A DNA stretch of 20,319 nucleotides, from positions 1 to 20,319 of the forward strand of contig CAJVPJ010000636.1 of assembly GCA_910592205.1 (NCBI GenBank). The letters are read 5' to 3'. Origin of the DNA: Paraglomus occultum (taxonomy: Eukaryota > Glomeromycota > Glomeromycetes > Paraglomerales > Paraglomeraceae). The translations under genes and the position numbers were made by a program. Of this stretch, positions 1 to 8,997 are shown one piece after another. Position 1 is the stretch's first letter. Every line of letters begins with the position of its first letter. Below the pieces are notes generated by a model. The model made no database searches. It was given only the letters and a program-made list of their open reading frames with translations, and was not told where the DNA came from.

Positions 1-975
1 TCGTTACATGCGCGCGAACTTGATGTATAATTTGCAAAATTTTGTGTTACTCACTCATTTATTGGAGGGCACTGTATATCCGTATAGTGAAAAGTCGATC
101 TTCTGTCTATCGACACATGGATTTGCAATTGACTGATAGATGAAAAACAAAGTCTTTCTGTTACGGGCCTAAAGATGGCTGATAGCGTAAGTTTCAATGC
201 AAAGCGAGTTTTTGTCCACACTTACATGTTCTTTTTGGCCCGACTATTTGATATTTGGAATAAATTCCTTTGTCACTAAAAGTCAACACATTAGGGTACA
301 TGACTGATTGAGAAATTTCTATATAAAATCTCATTGATGGTTTAATTCGTCGTGCAAACAATCGAAAATATGAATAAACGTGCGCGTTACGATGCAGTAA
401 TAATGGTCTGATAACGATGTGCGGAAATCACGCCATTTATGTAGAAAATGTCGTAGTAGAAATGATACGCCAAAATAATTTCCATTTATGGGGCACGTCT
501 AAAGCGGAGCAGATCCCTCGCAATTCCATTGGTCAAATTTGTATGACAGCCAATAAAATACAGGATCATGTTCTGCTCCGTTTTGGCCTTTCCCCATTTA
601 TGGACAGGAGAAGAAGGGAATAATATTTAAGTCTGTACGATGTGTCGGGTAATTTCCGATCTACAATGTAACAAATTTAACGCCTGATTGGACAACCATC
701 TTAAACGAATTGCAAATATAGCAAAATGTCTTCCTTTTTTATTGATAACGCTAACCGAATCAACAGCAACCCTTAAAGACTTTGATCATCAATCAATGCA
801 CGATTGCAGATAGGAACATCGTGTACATCAGAAACTTCCAAAGCAAGGCTGCTTGTAGAACTAGTTCTGCTTGTAGCAACATGCTGATCACATCCTTTCT
901 GAACAATTTTGCCGTCAAACAAATATAAGTGAGGCCTATGCCTATCTTTCTCGATCAGGCTTCGCTTCAAGCATC
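1..975. other. Intergenic region upstream of the chromate transporter gene
   Basis: I see no convincing gene here. A short frame at 417-623 (+) and one at 773-970 (-) match no family I recognise and look like chance frames. The stretch holds a TATA-like TATATAAA at 320-327, about 650 bp before the transporter start, too far for its core promoter unless the 5' UTR is long or spliced. A 9-bp inverted repeat (CGGAGCAGA at 505-513, TCTGCTCCG at 572-580) could form a stem with a loop of about 58 nt. Confidence 0.5.
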
Positions 976-2571
976 ATGGACAATACCATTCCATCCCCAG
1001 TCCAACCTGATCAACCGACGTCCGAGAAAGAAGACGTAAAAATAACGACTAATGAAGCGCCTGAGGCCATCGACGCACTGCAACTAGATGAATTCGAAGA
1101 TAATTCCAAAATACCCAAACTTTCATACCTTCACATATACCTTACATTCGTCAATCATGGGGCTCGCGCGTGGGGAGGACCAGTTGCTCAAATAGCAAAT
1201 ATTCAAGAAGCATTTGTAACCCAACAAAAGTGGATTACCCCCGCCAGGTTCAATAGAGTTTTTGGAGTATACCAAATACTTCCTGGTCCAGAAGCGACTG
1301 AATTGGCCATGTATTTCGGGTGTTTGTCTCGAGGGAGAATAGGAGGAGTTCTTGGGGGGCTGGGTTTTTGCACACCAGGGTTTTTGTTGATACTTTTATT
1401 TTCTTACATTTATTATTTAGTTGGTATAAGCAATACTTATTTTAATGCTTCGTTTAGAGCTTTGCAGCCTATAGTAGCAGCAATGGTCTTGAGAGCTGTC
1501 CATAAGATAGGCATGCATGCATTTATATCTCATAAAACGAAAAAATTTAATTGGTTCCTCGTCGGTCTTGCTGTTATGTCTGCCTTCTCGTCGGCATTAC
1601 GCATAAACTTTTTCATTTCATTAGGCTTGGGTGGAATAATATTTGTGTTGATAGACAGGAGATTGTATTGGGCGGCAGCACTTTTATTTGCGTTGCAGTA
1701 TGCAGTGTTTGGTATAATCGTCAAATTCAAAGGATGGCCTGAACCAACTTCATTGGGTGTTGGAGTCGCGAAAGTGACCGATCCTGGTCATATTTTTGGG
1801 CTTGGGCTTTTGGCTGGCAGTCTTTCATTTGGTGGCGCATACGTAAGTATGAAATGGTTCGGAAGATACAGACACAGGGTGACTGATCCCACGCGACCGA
1901 GTATGGTTCACCTCGATAGTATTATTTTACGTAGAGCGTTTGACAAACGATTTACTCGAGTAATTTGATGTCAAACTAATAATATCTTTTTTTTCCCGCA
2001 GACGACCATACCTTTTCTCAAAACTGAAGCGGTAGAAATCGGCAAATGGTTAAGTAATCGGGCATTCCTCGACGCCATTGCGATAGGGAATATACTTCCG
2101 TCGCCACTCGTAATGTTTTCCACGTTTCTCGGGTTCCAGTCGGGAATCAACTTTGGTGGAGTGGGCTGGGCATTTATCAACGCTGTCTTGATCACTTTGG
2201 GCATCTTTCTCCCGTGTTTCCTATTTACTATACTTGGTCATCACCAACTGGAACGGTTGGTCCGAAATAAAGCAATGGCAGCGTTCTTTGATGGCATTAC
2301 AGGGACTGTGGTTGGTATCATTGCGATAACTGCATTAGATTTGTTAAAAGGATCGCTGACTTTTGTGGGTCCAGATGAAGCTATTAATAGTGAAACGGGT
2401 TTGAGCGTACAAGATAGATTGAGTAGATTGGAATCAATAGAATCGCAGAGTGCCATTGCTGCTGTGTTGTATGTATTATCGCTTGCTGCCCTATATTCTT
2501 TCCGCCACAAGTATACGGCATTGTTATTGGTTATATTCGGGGCCATTGGTGGGCAATTTCTCTTTGTTTAA
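976..2571 (+). CDS. CHR-family chromate ion transporter (two-domain, long-chain type)
   Basis: Membrane transporter of the chromate transporter (ChrA/CHR) superfamily, which in characterised members exports chromate; the true substrate in a fungus could be another oxyanion such as sulfate. Two exons: 976-1842 and 2002-2571, intron 1843-2001 (GTAAGT...CCGCAG, phase 0), giving 478 aa. The splice joins GGAY to TTIPFLK, restoring the second CHR-domain motif; reading through the intron would end at 1968. The N-terminal domain (about residues 50-200) carries WGGPVAQIA (66-74), the basic loop QQKWITPARF and LPGPEA (102-107), followed by a Gly-rich hydrophobic segment. The C-terminal domain (about 275-478) carries SFGGAY (284-289), WLSNRAFLDAIAIG and PSPLV (322-326), where bacterial members usually have PGPL. 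Residues 1-48 are a hydrophilic acidic leader, probably cytosolic. Several hydrophobic helices are evident. The ATG at 976 is the start of the open frame. The family call is firm; substrate and membrane location are inferred. Confidence 0.92.
1843..2001 (+). other. Intron of the chromate transporter gene
   Basis: A 159-bp phase-0 intron with donor GTAAGT at 1843 and acceptor TTTTCCCGCAG ending at 2001, preceded by a T-rich tract. Removal joins the two halves of the conserved C-terminal CHR motif in frame, which is the main support. Confidence 0.9.
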
Positions 2572-2583
2572 TTAAATGGAAAA

Positions 2584-2589
2584 AATAAA
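2584..2589 (+). terminator. Possible polyadenylation signal of the chromate transporter gene
   Basis: AATAAA lies 12 bp after the TAA stop. It is the canonical hexamer but very close to the stop codon, so the 3' UTR would be short. Confidence 0.4.
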
Positions 2590-2969
2590 ATTCTCGATCG
2601 AATTGCCTGCACGTGAGTGGCTTATAACGATTTTCGAAACTTTTACGCTGTAAACTAACTCGATATAGCCAATCCTGTAATACAAATATTTGAGAATGGG
2701 CCAGAATATTGGTAACCTTCAAAAGCGTCTTTTTTTAAACAGTCGAGCAATTAATCCTGCATAGTTTCTTGAAGATGTCGCACCATTTGAGTACAACAGC
2801 CGCAGAATTCTTTGTGTCCCTATAAAGTTGGGTTTCGTGACCCCGACTCTTTGTCATTAAAATCACCTTAGCTGACTATCTGTAACATAGTTGCAATTCT
2901 TTAGTCACCCAAACCACCTAATCAACAAATGTAAAGCTGGTGAGCTATATATTATAATATCAACGAGCT

Positions 2970-2976
2970 TATAAAA
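2970..2976 (+). promoter_or_regulatory. TATA box candidate for the GTPase gene
   Basis: TATAAAA sits 67 bp upstream of the ATG at 3044, a plausible distance for a fungal core promoter with a short leader. An in-frame TAA at 2972 also closes the frame upstream, leaving 3044 as the first available Met. Confidence 0.4.
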
Positions 2977-3043
2977 TATAGTTGTAATTCCTGTATATTC
3001 AAATAATACCATATACACAACACCTACGACGTTTGTTGGTTTC

Positions 3044-5251
3044 ATGAGGTCTGGAATTCCATTTAACGACAACGAGATCCCATACCGTGAGGGTTCACCG
3101 ATCCAGTTACTTAGATACGTGAGAGACCGGGGAGACAACTCGCGGTCAGGAGGCATTCAAGTAATTGAAGATGCATTGACTATTATTAAAGAAATCGAGG
3201 AACCGGTTGCAGTCATTTCTGTCGGTAAATATAAATCGGAAATTTTTATACTTTAGTAGTATGTGCAAAAATCGTATCGAGATTAGTATATATTTATATA
3301 TTGAAAATCCCAAAACCACATATTCTATATCCTCCACCCCCCCTTTTCTTATTCCCCCCAGTCGGTTCATTTCGTCGAGGTAAATCATTTCTAGCAAATT
3401 TGCTTCTCGGCAGAGTCGACGGCTTTGAACTTGGTTCAACAGTTCACGGGTGTACACGTGGGATCTACATGTGGGATATGCCGTTTCGTCTCAACGGTCA
3501 GAGGGTTATCATACTCGACTGTGAAGGTATAAACGATCCCGAACAGGACCAAACATGGGCTACAATGCTATTTGTACTTTGCCTTGCCATTTCATCTGTG
3601 CTTGTCTACAACATTAATGGAGTAGTCGAGAAAAAGGATGTGGAAAAGTTGTTTTTAATGACCGATCTGACACGGCGTATACACCCGCCGGATGATTGCG
3701 ACTTTTATCCGCATTTGACCGTCTTGCTGAGAGATTTTCATTTTAACCAGCCAGATAGTTTCAAGCAGTATTTCTTAAGGCAATTGAATAAGGTCAATCG
3801 ACAAGGTCAGTTTTGAGTCGATTTTTCAGAAAAAATTGCAAGGTTCAGAGTTTGTATTAAAATTGTATTAATATTGTGTCGAATCAGCATCAAACTCGGT
3901 TCAGGAATTCTTCAGCGACTTTGATGTGTACCCTATAGCAGTAAGTCTTCTTTTTTTTTTGTCGACAATGGGTATTAATATATAACAGGAGAAGAGAAAG
4001 TCTTACAATTTGTACATTATGTCATTCATTAACACTATGACTAGCATCCCGGCGTTTTATCAGACGATCTCAGATCACTTGACACTCTCGATCCATCTCG
4101 CTTCTCTCAAGAATTCAAAAGGACATCAACCGAAGCTGTAAAGTCTATATTGTCCAAGCTTGCACCGAGATATATGGGGCCGGCTTACATGAACGGCATT
4201 ATGTTTTCTGAATTTCTCGAACGCTCTGTCAGACAACTGAACGATCCTGCGAACGATGGCATGCTCGCGGTCCCTTCTGAATACGAAGCTGTAATTCGCT
4301 TCATAGCAGACAAATCTATCCAACGTGCTAGAAAGCTGTACCAAGTTATAATGAAACGGAAACTACCTCCGTTGCCTATACCCTGGGAAAAGTTTGCCGA
4401 TGTACATGCCGAAGCTTTTTCAGAAGCTTTGGGATCGCTAATGGCAATGTTGGCTGGGTCTGCGCGAAAGGTAAACGAGTTTGAGAACGAATTCTGCGAA
4501 AAAGTTGAGAAAATCAAGAGTGAGCATCGAAGGAAAAATGAGACAGCTTTATGCGAGTTTCATGAGAATTTGGCAAGGAGGTTTTGGAACTCGTTTGTGA
4601 ATGTCGGACTACAAGATGGTAACTTGTTTGTAAGTATCTCTGGCAAACGACTTGTGGAAAACGTTTGATTATATTTTGATTATGTAACAATCTTGTCCTA
4701 TTGCTTTCCCCCTTCTTTTCCAGCGGACCGAAACAGACTTTAACCAAGCAATTGATATCTTCGAATACGAATATGTCATGGCAATGATCAAATCACCCGA
4801 GGCCACTCTTGTTATAAAACGTTATCGTGAAGTTCACTACCCTTCGGCCATCAATCTCCTCTCCCGCAACTGGTCGTCGAACACGAGATTTGCCAATAGG
4901 TCCTCTGAGCCGGACGCCGAACTTAAAATTCTGGATCAAATTGTTGAAGAACGACGTCTTTATGATGAATTAAAATCAACCGAGCGCGAAGTTGAGATAA
5001 AAAACCAAAAATTTGAAGAAAAAGTTCAAAAGTTGGGAGAGATTTTGAGAGAACAGAAATTGAGTGAACAAGAATTGAAACGCATTATAGCAGAATACGA
5101 GCAAGTGCTGGCAAGCGTAAAGGCACAAAATGCGACAAGAGTAAGTAAGCTGAAGGACCTTTGGAATTCGAAAAAGAAGTATGTTAAATACGCAATGATG
5201 GGATTAAGGGTTGCCGGCGCTATTGCGGCTTTTGTAGCATTCGTAATATGA
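3044..5251 (+). CDS. Atlastin/GBP-type (GB1/RHD3) dynamin-like GTPase with C-terminal membrane anchor
   Basis: Large GTPase of the dynamin superfamily; relatives bind membranes, dimerise on GTP hydrolysis and fuse or remodel ER or vacuolar membranes. Five exons: 3044-3224, 3362-3805, 3888-3940 (53 nt), 4045-4629 and 4724-5251; introns 137, 82, 104 and 94 bp. Phases close exactly to 596 aa. Visible: P-loop GSFRRGKS (62-69) with the Arg typical of atlastins and GBPs; switch region STVHGCTRGIYMW (86-98); DCEG (113-116); the guanine-specificity RD in LLRDFHF (182-188). An atlastin-like AHPG follows at 226-229, with the Leu/Asp-rich segment after it. A helical middle region (about 230-480) leads to a charged coiled coil (about 485-565), then a basic KKK and one hydrophobic helix (about 577-596) ending at the C-terminus. 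Atlastins normally have a two-helix hairpin and a cytosolic tail, and vertebrate GBPs a lipid anchor, so a lone terminal helix suggests tail anchoring. The small exon 3 is supported by phase and by the HPG junction. Confidence 0.87.
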
Positions 5252-6783
5252 CATTACAAGGTTCGCATGTCCAAATGGGAAACTTTTATACCAGAAAGTC
5301 TATCCCTGAAAAACAATGAGGACAAAGCTGACAGCCCAATGCAAGAAAAAAGATTGGTGTTCATATTTATGTAAAATAACAGCTTAATAATTCCCGCGTA
5401 TACTTTTTCCCCCTAATGTTTAATGTAAGTTGTTTGTTGATTCCTTCCTTCATGGAATCGCGACAACTTTTTTAGCTATAATGTAAATGGACTTGATGAT
5501 TGTTTCATGTTACTTATAATAATTGATTATTAGAAGCCGTTAGTTATTATTAATACTAAGCAAGATAAAGCTAAATTACCAAGATAATTAATTCTTTCTA
5601 TCTTTTGCCGCGAAAGCAAGAAAGTAGGCGGGATAGCCATCAATTGGATTGTCTGTTCAAATGATTGGCGTTTATTAGATAGTTGCTGTTATGATAATTA
5701 ATATATAAATAATACTTTAATATTTATTCTAATGAGCGAGGATGTTGGCAGCAAGTGACATGTCAAAATACCAAACGAAAATTGGCCTTCTGAATTTTTG
5801 AACCACCCGAGATTTTTTTTTAAATTTCCGTCGCATGAATTCACTGACCGAGAATGATCGTAATTAAAGAACGTTTCCGTCATGAAGCACATCATGAATA
5901 ACATGCATAATATCCCACACACAGTATACTTTTTTTCCATTTGCTAATATTCCGATCCAAACAAGACAAAAGACTACCCCTGTTAGCATATTTACATAAA
6001 AATCAAGTATTCTTTTGTTCTGGTTTTTGTGTATATCCATAAACTTTAAGGAATGAATCATCATAATTAATGATTAAATAAAAATAAATACCGCGACATT
6101 ATTAGCACAATAATATAATTACGTTGCGAAATAATTTTGCAGACTAGCTTGTCTTAGAGAATTGTCCTGATTTCTTCTTACCTGACGTTCATTCCTGACA
6201 ACACGAATTGCTTATACCCACACGTTATTCGATTGCTGCAATAAAATTTTGGATGCTTTTTAGAGTCTATATTTATCGCTTGCCACTTACCGTATATTAC
6301 CGTGAATACCCCTTAACGCTGTTGTGGATTATACTTTACGTAATTATTTGCCGATCATTTTAATAATGCCGATAAGAGTTGCCGATCCTACGGTAGTATA
6401 CGGTATGAGAGTATTTGTGTAAAGTAATCATCGTACGGGCCAATTAAATTGAATCGAGGCACATCCAACTAAGACAGTTGGCCTATCGACTGTAGTGGCT
6501 GACCGTGTGTCTCCAACTATCACCTTACCCTTAAAATCCCGGAGTAACATTCATCTCAGGAGGAAGATTTTACTGACTTGCTTATCGATGAAGCATCAAG
6601 CCCATAAAAAGGACTACTATTCCATGCCCCGTTGTTATGCTTTTCCCGTCTGTTTTCCCATAGCAAGTAACAAACTCTACGCCATAGCAACGACTTCTTT
6701 TATCACTTCTATCTGTTCCTTCTTCCAACAGTTAACAATCTTAGTAACTTGCGAAATTCGATTATACTACAAAAACTAACAAC
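5252..6783. other. Intergenic region between the GTPase gene and the small gene
   Basis: No convincing gene. Overlapping minus-strand frames at 5698-5940 and 5864-6064 are rich in Phe, Ile, Met and Cys, as expected from AT-rich noncoding DNA. The frame at 6495-6779 (+) matches nothing known. The notable structure is the inverted TACCGTA-containing repeat at 6288-6405. No clear AATAAA follows the GTPase stop. Confidence 0.5.
6288..6405. repeat. Inverted 16-bp repeat built from TACCGT half-sites
   Basis: TACCGTATATTACCGT at 6288-6303 is matched on the opposite strand by 6390-6405, whose reverse complement is TACCGTATACTACCGT (15 of 16 identical). Each arm itself contains two TACCGT units. The arms lie about 380-500 bp upstream of the small gene's ATG, a typical distance for an upstream activating site. 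A transcription-factor site is inferred; a folded transcript or a small transposon scar is also possible. Confidence 0.4.
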
Positions 6784-7652
6784 ATGTCTCACAACTACTT
6801 CGTCAACAACGCCGGTGCAAACGAGAATATCCGTGGCTTCGCAGCATGGATAGTGTGGCAGAAGCTGAACAATGCCATCGAATTGATAGAAACAACAACG
6901 GCCGCAAAAAAAGGATATTCGGAAGAAATCCCGAAGGCCATTGATTGGGCGAAAGAAAACGGACGATAACCACACTTGAGGAAGAAAAGAAGAAAGTTAA
7001 CAAAATGAACGCTGTAAGTTTTGTTTTATTTTATCAAACATTGTATTAAAGGTGAACCGGGAATGGTGGAGAAACTTGGCCTGGATCCAAACCATGCTCG
7101 GTTATTATTCGTAATGGTACCTGCGGATTAAGTTACGGTTTTAGGCGAGAAAAGAGAGATATTCATCTTTTGAAACATGAAACCATATTATTATATAGCA
7201 TCTGAGATCGCCAATATATATATATCGGAAGTTCTTTTTTCATAATTTTATGTTTTTTTTATAGGGTGCCGTAGCCGGACGCATCGAAACGGCTAATGGT
7301 ATTTACAGTGAGGTGAGTATTACTAAATTGATATTGTTTTATCATTTAAGAATTGACATTAACGTTTATTAATTATATGTAGATTCAAACGGATGCCAAG
7401 TATGCAAAAAGTGCATCCATTGCAAAGATAACATTACAAGAATACGGAAGAATCTGGTAGGTGATAATAACTATTGATAATCACTCATTATATTAATATA
7501 TAAAATAAATAACTTTATTTTTATTATTATTTTTATTTTTACTTTTATTATTATTATAGGACGAGATTATTCCATTGGTTGCGAATGAGACACATAATGC
7601 ACTCATCATCTTTCGCGACATGCTTGATGAGATGCTAAACAGCGGGGAGTAA
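6784..7652 (+). CDS. Small multi-exon hypothetical gene with two frame conflicts (possible pseudogene)
   Basis: I do not recognise the family. Coding-like segments with good splice signals are 6784-7013, 7265-7312, 7383-7456 and 7560-7652; introns 7014-7264 (GTAAGT...ATAG), 7313-7382 (GTGAGT...GTAG) and 7457-7559 (GTAGGT...ATAG). The first frame (from ATG 6784, MSHNYFVNNAGANENIRG) closes at TAA 6967-6969. The coiled-coil-like LEEEKKKVNKMNA that leads into exon 2 is in the -1 frame, open from 6945. Exons 1b to 3 (…MNA, GAVAGRIETANGIYSE, IQTDAKYAKSASIAK…) join in phase. Exon 3 to exon 4 does not: exon 4 reads well (DEIIPLVANETHNAL…LNSGE, TAA 7650-7652) only in a frame one base off the predicted junction. 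Corrected for both, the product would be a helical, acidic, Cys-free protein of about 145 aa without signal peptide or membrane segment. Indels in the assembly, a recent pseudogene, or a start at the ATG at 7005-7007 with an upstream ORF are the options. Confidence 0.45.
7501..7559. repeat. TTA/TTTTA-rich low-complexity tract in an intron
   Basis: The 3' part of the third intron of the small gene is almost only T and A, dominated by TTA and TTTTA units. It doubles as the polypyrimidine-like tract before the acceptor ATTATAG. Confidence 0.6.
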
Positions 7653-7960
7653 TTAACCCCCTACGACCCCTTGCGACCGGTGTTCTTGATACGAGTGGAT
7701 CAGACAAAAAATGGTTACTAAAGATGGAGTGGTAGTCTGCGTGTGCGCACAGCACCTACGGGGGAACTATTGGATCAAGTCAGAATAGGACTATGCTCTT
7801 AACGCCATTAGAATTGGCCGCAGCAAGTCATGTGACAGGATCCGCAGTCCGCATCGATTTAATTTAGGAGTAGTGAAATGAGCTCAATTTAGTAATAATT
7901 CATGACGCCAAATAGGCGTTTGAGTTATATAAGCGACTGTTATCCCATTGTCTAGCTCTC

Positions 7961-7995
7961 ATGTTGAATGTTGAATGTTAAATGTTGTATGTTGC
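7961..7995. repeat. Tandem heptamer repeat (ATGTTGA-type, 5 copies)
   Basis: Five consecutive 7-bp units: ATGTTGA, ATGTTGA, ATGTTAA, ATGTTGT, ATGTTGC. The first two are identical and the others differ by one base, the pattern of a short minisatellite grown by slippage and then mutated. Confidence 0.8.
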
Positions 7996-8058
7996 ATAAT
8001 GATGAATATCCAATACTGTTGTTATACTTATATTCCACGGAATTGTTCTTATCCACGG

Positions 8059-8068
8059 AATAAATAAA
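8059..8068 (+). terminator. Overlapping AATAAA polyadenylation signals
   Basis: Two overlapping AATAAA hexamers (AATAAATAAA) about 400 bp after the last stop of the small gene. They could end its transcript or one starting near the TATATAAG at 7926. Confidence 0.3.
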
Positions 8069-8997
8069 CAAATTTTTAATTCCCTTTAAATGACTTTCTT
8101 TCTATCATTGATCGTCGAATTTATCGTAATTATCATAACAACGGACAACCTACAGTATTTCGAGACTGTTGTGGTGATAACATTGAGTAGCGGGTGAAGA
8201 ACTAGTGAAAGTTTGTCCGTTCAGTTAGTAAAGCAATCGCTTGAAAGCGTACAGTAATTGGATAATATTTGGCGAACGACATTCATTTCTTTTATTCGTT
8301 TAATTGGTTATTGAATTAGAAGTGACGCATATTGACTAGTCAAATACCAAATCGAAGTATTGCCCTGTTTATTAAAGAAAAGTTCCCCTTCGATTTTATA
8401 GAATAGTATAATTGTTAATATTATTCGTATAGATTTCCTTACTTGGATACGAACGTTGGATTACGTTACGTATAGGGATTAGGAAGCGCGCATAATTAAT
8501 TAATAAGAAACGTCACTATAGCTTAGCATTCAGTCTTAATTGATACTGTCGCTGAAGTAAGGGCAGCGGTAGCTGAGCTAATTGAGTCAGATCCCCCTGT
8601 CGGCCGAACCGCCTACAGTTCGCTCTCCCACAAATCTCCCTAATTAAATACGCCGACCGTAACAATATTCTACCAAATCTTATTTCTTCTAGAAGTTTGT
8701 AAAAGGGAAATTGCATAAAAAATAGTTGCCAAACAGTAGAAGTAAATACAAAGAATCCATTTACTAATGGTAATTGTTACAAAGGGAGATTGGCTTTGGT
8801 GAAGTCTGACAAAGATTTCAGAGAGAAAGGTGAATAATGTTGACGGAACCATAATAATAGATATTTCATCAATAATAATAATGATTGTATCTAGTTCACA
8901 TCAGCTTTCTTGCATATCTTTTCAGAGGTGATGAAATACCCCATTACTTTTTGATAATCTTTTGATTCTAGCCCTTTTATTTGCCAGAGAACTATTA

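Larger units (their letters stand above)
2572..3043. other. Intergenic region between transporter and GTPase genes
   Basis: No gene seen. The last 80 bp contain AT-rich sequence with TATAAAA at 2970-2976 and probably include the promoter and 5' UTR of the downstream GTPase gene. Confidence 0.5.
7653..8997. other. Intergenic region with heptamer repeat and tandem poly(A) signals
   Basis: No gene recognised on either strand. It includes TATATAAG at 7926-7933, a five-copy heptamer repeat at 7961-7995, a short direct repeat TCCACGGAAT (near 8034 and 8052) and overlapping AATAAA hexamers at 8059-8068. These could mark the 3' end of a long UTR of the small gene or a separate short noncoding transcript. 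A minus-strand frame at 8516-8716 has no recognisable motif. Confidence 0.4.

Noticed and set aside
417-623. 68-residue plus-strand frame upstream of the chromate transporter
   Set aside because: No recognisable motif; length and composition fit chance, and it contains part of an inverted repeat.
773-970. Minus-strand 65-residue frame ending just before the transporter ATG
   Set aside because: It occupies the expected leader of the transporter gene, and has no family resemblance.
961-975. 14-bp match TCGCTTCAAGCATC also present near 10068-10081
   Set aside because: About one such match is expected by chance in 20 kb, and neither flank extends the identity.
5698-5940. Minus-strand 80-residue frame starting with a hydrophobic, signal-peptide-like leader
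   Set aside because: A second frame overlaps it on the same strand, the composition is that of AT-rich noncoding DNA, and there is no supporting promoter, splice or homology signal.
6945-6969. Programmed -1 frameshift in the small gene
   Set aside because: No canonical slippery heptamer in the 25-nt overlap and no obvious downstream stem-loop; indel or pseudogene is simpler, though recoding is kept as an option in the finding.
8561-8640. tRNA-like segment with an A-box-like TAGCTGAGCTAATTG and a GTTCG
   Set aside because: No acceptor or T-stem pairing and no proper B-box; it cannot fold into a cloverleaf.
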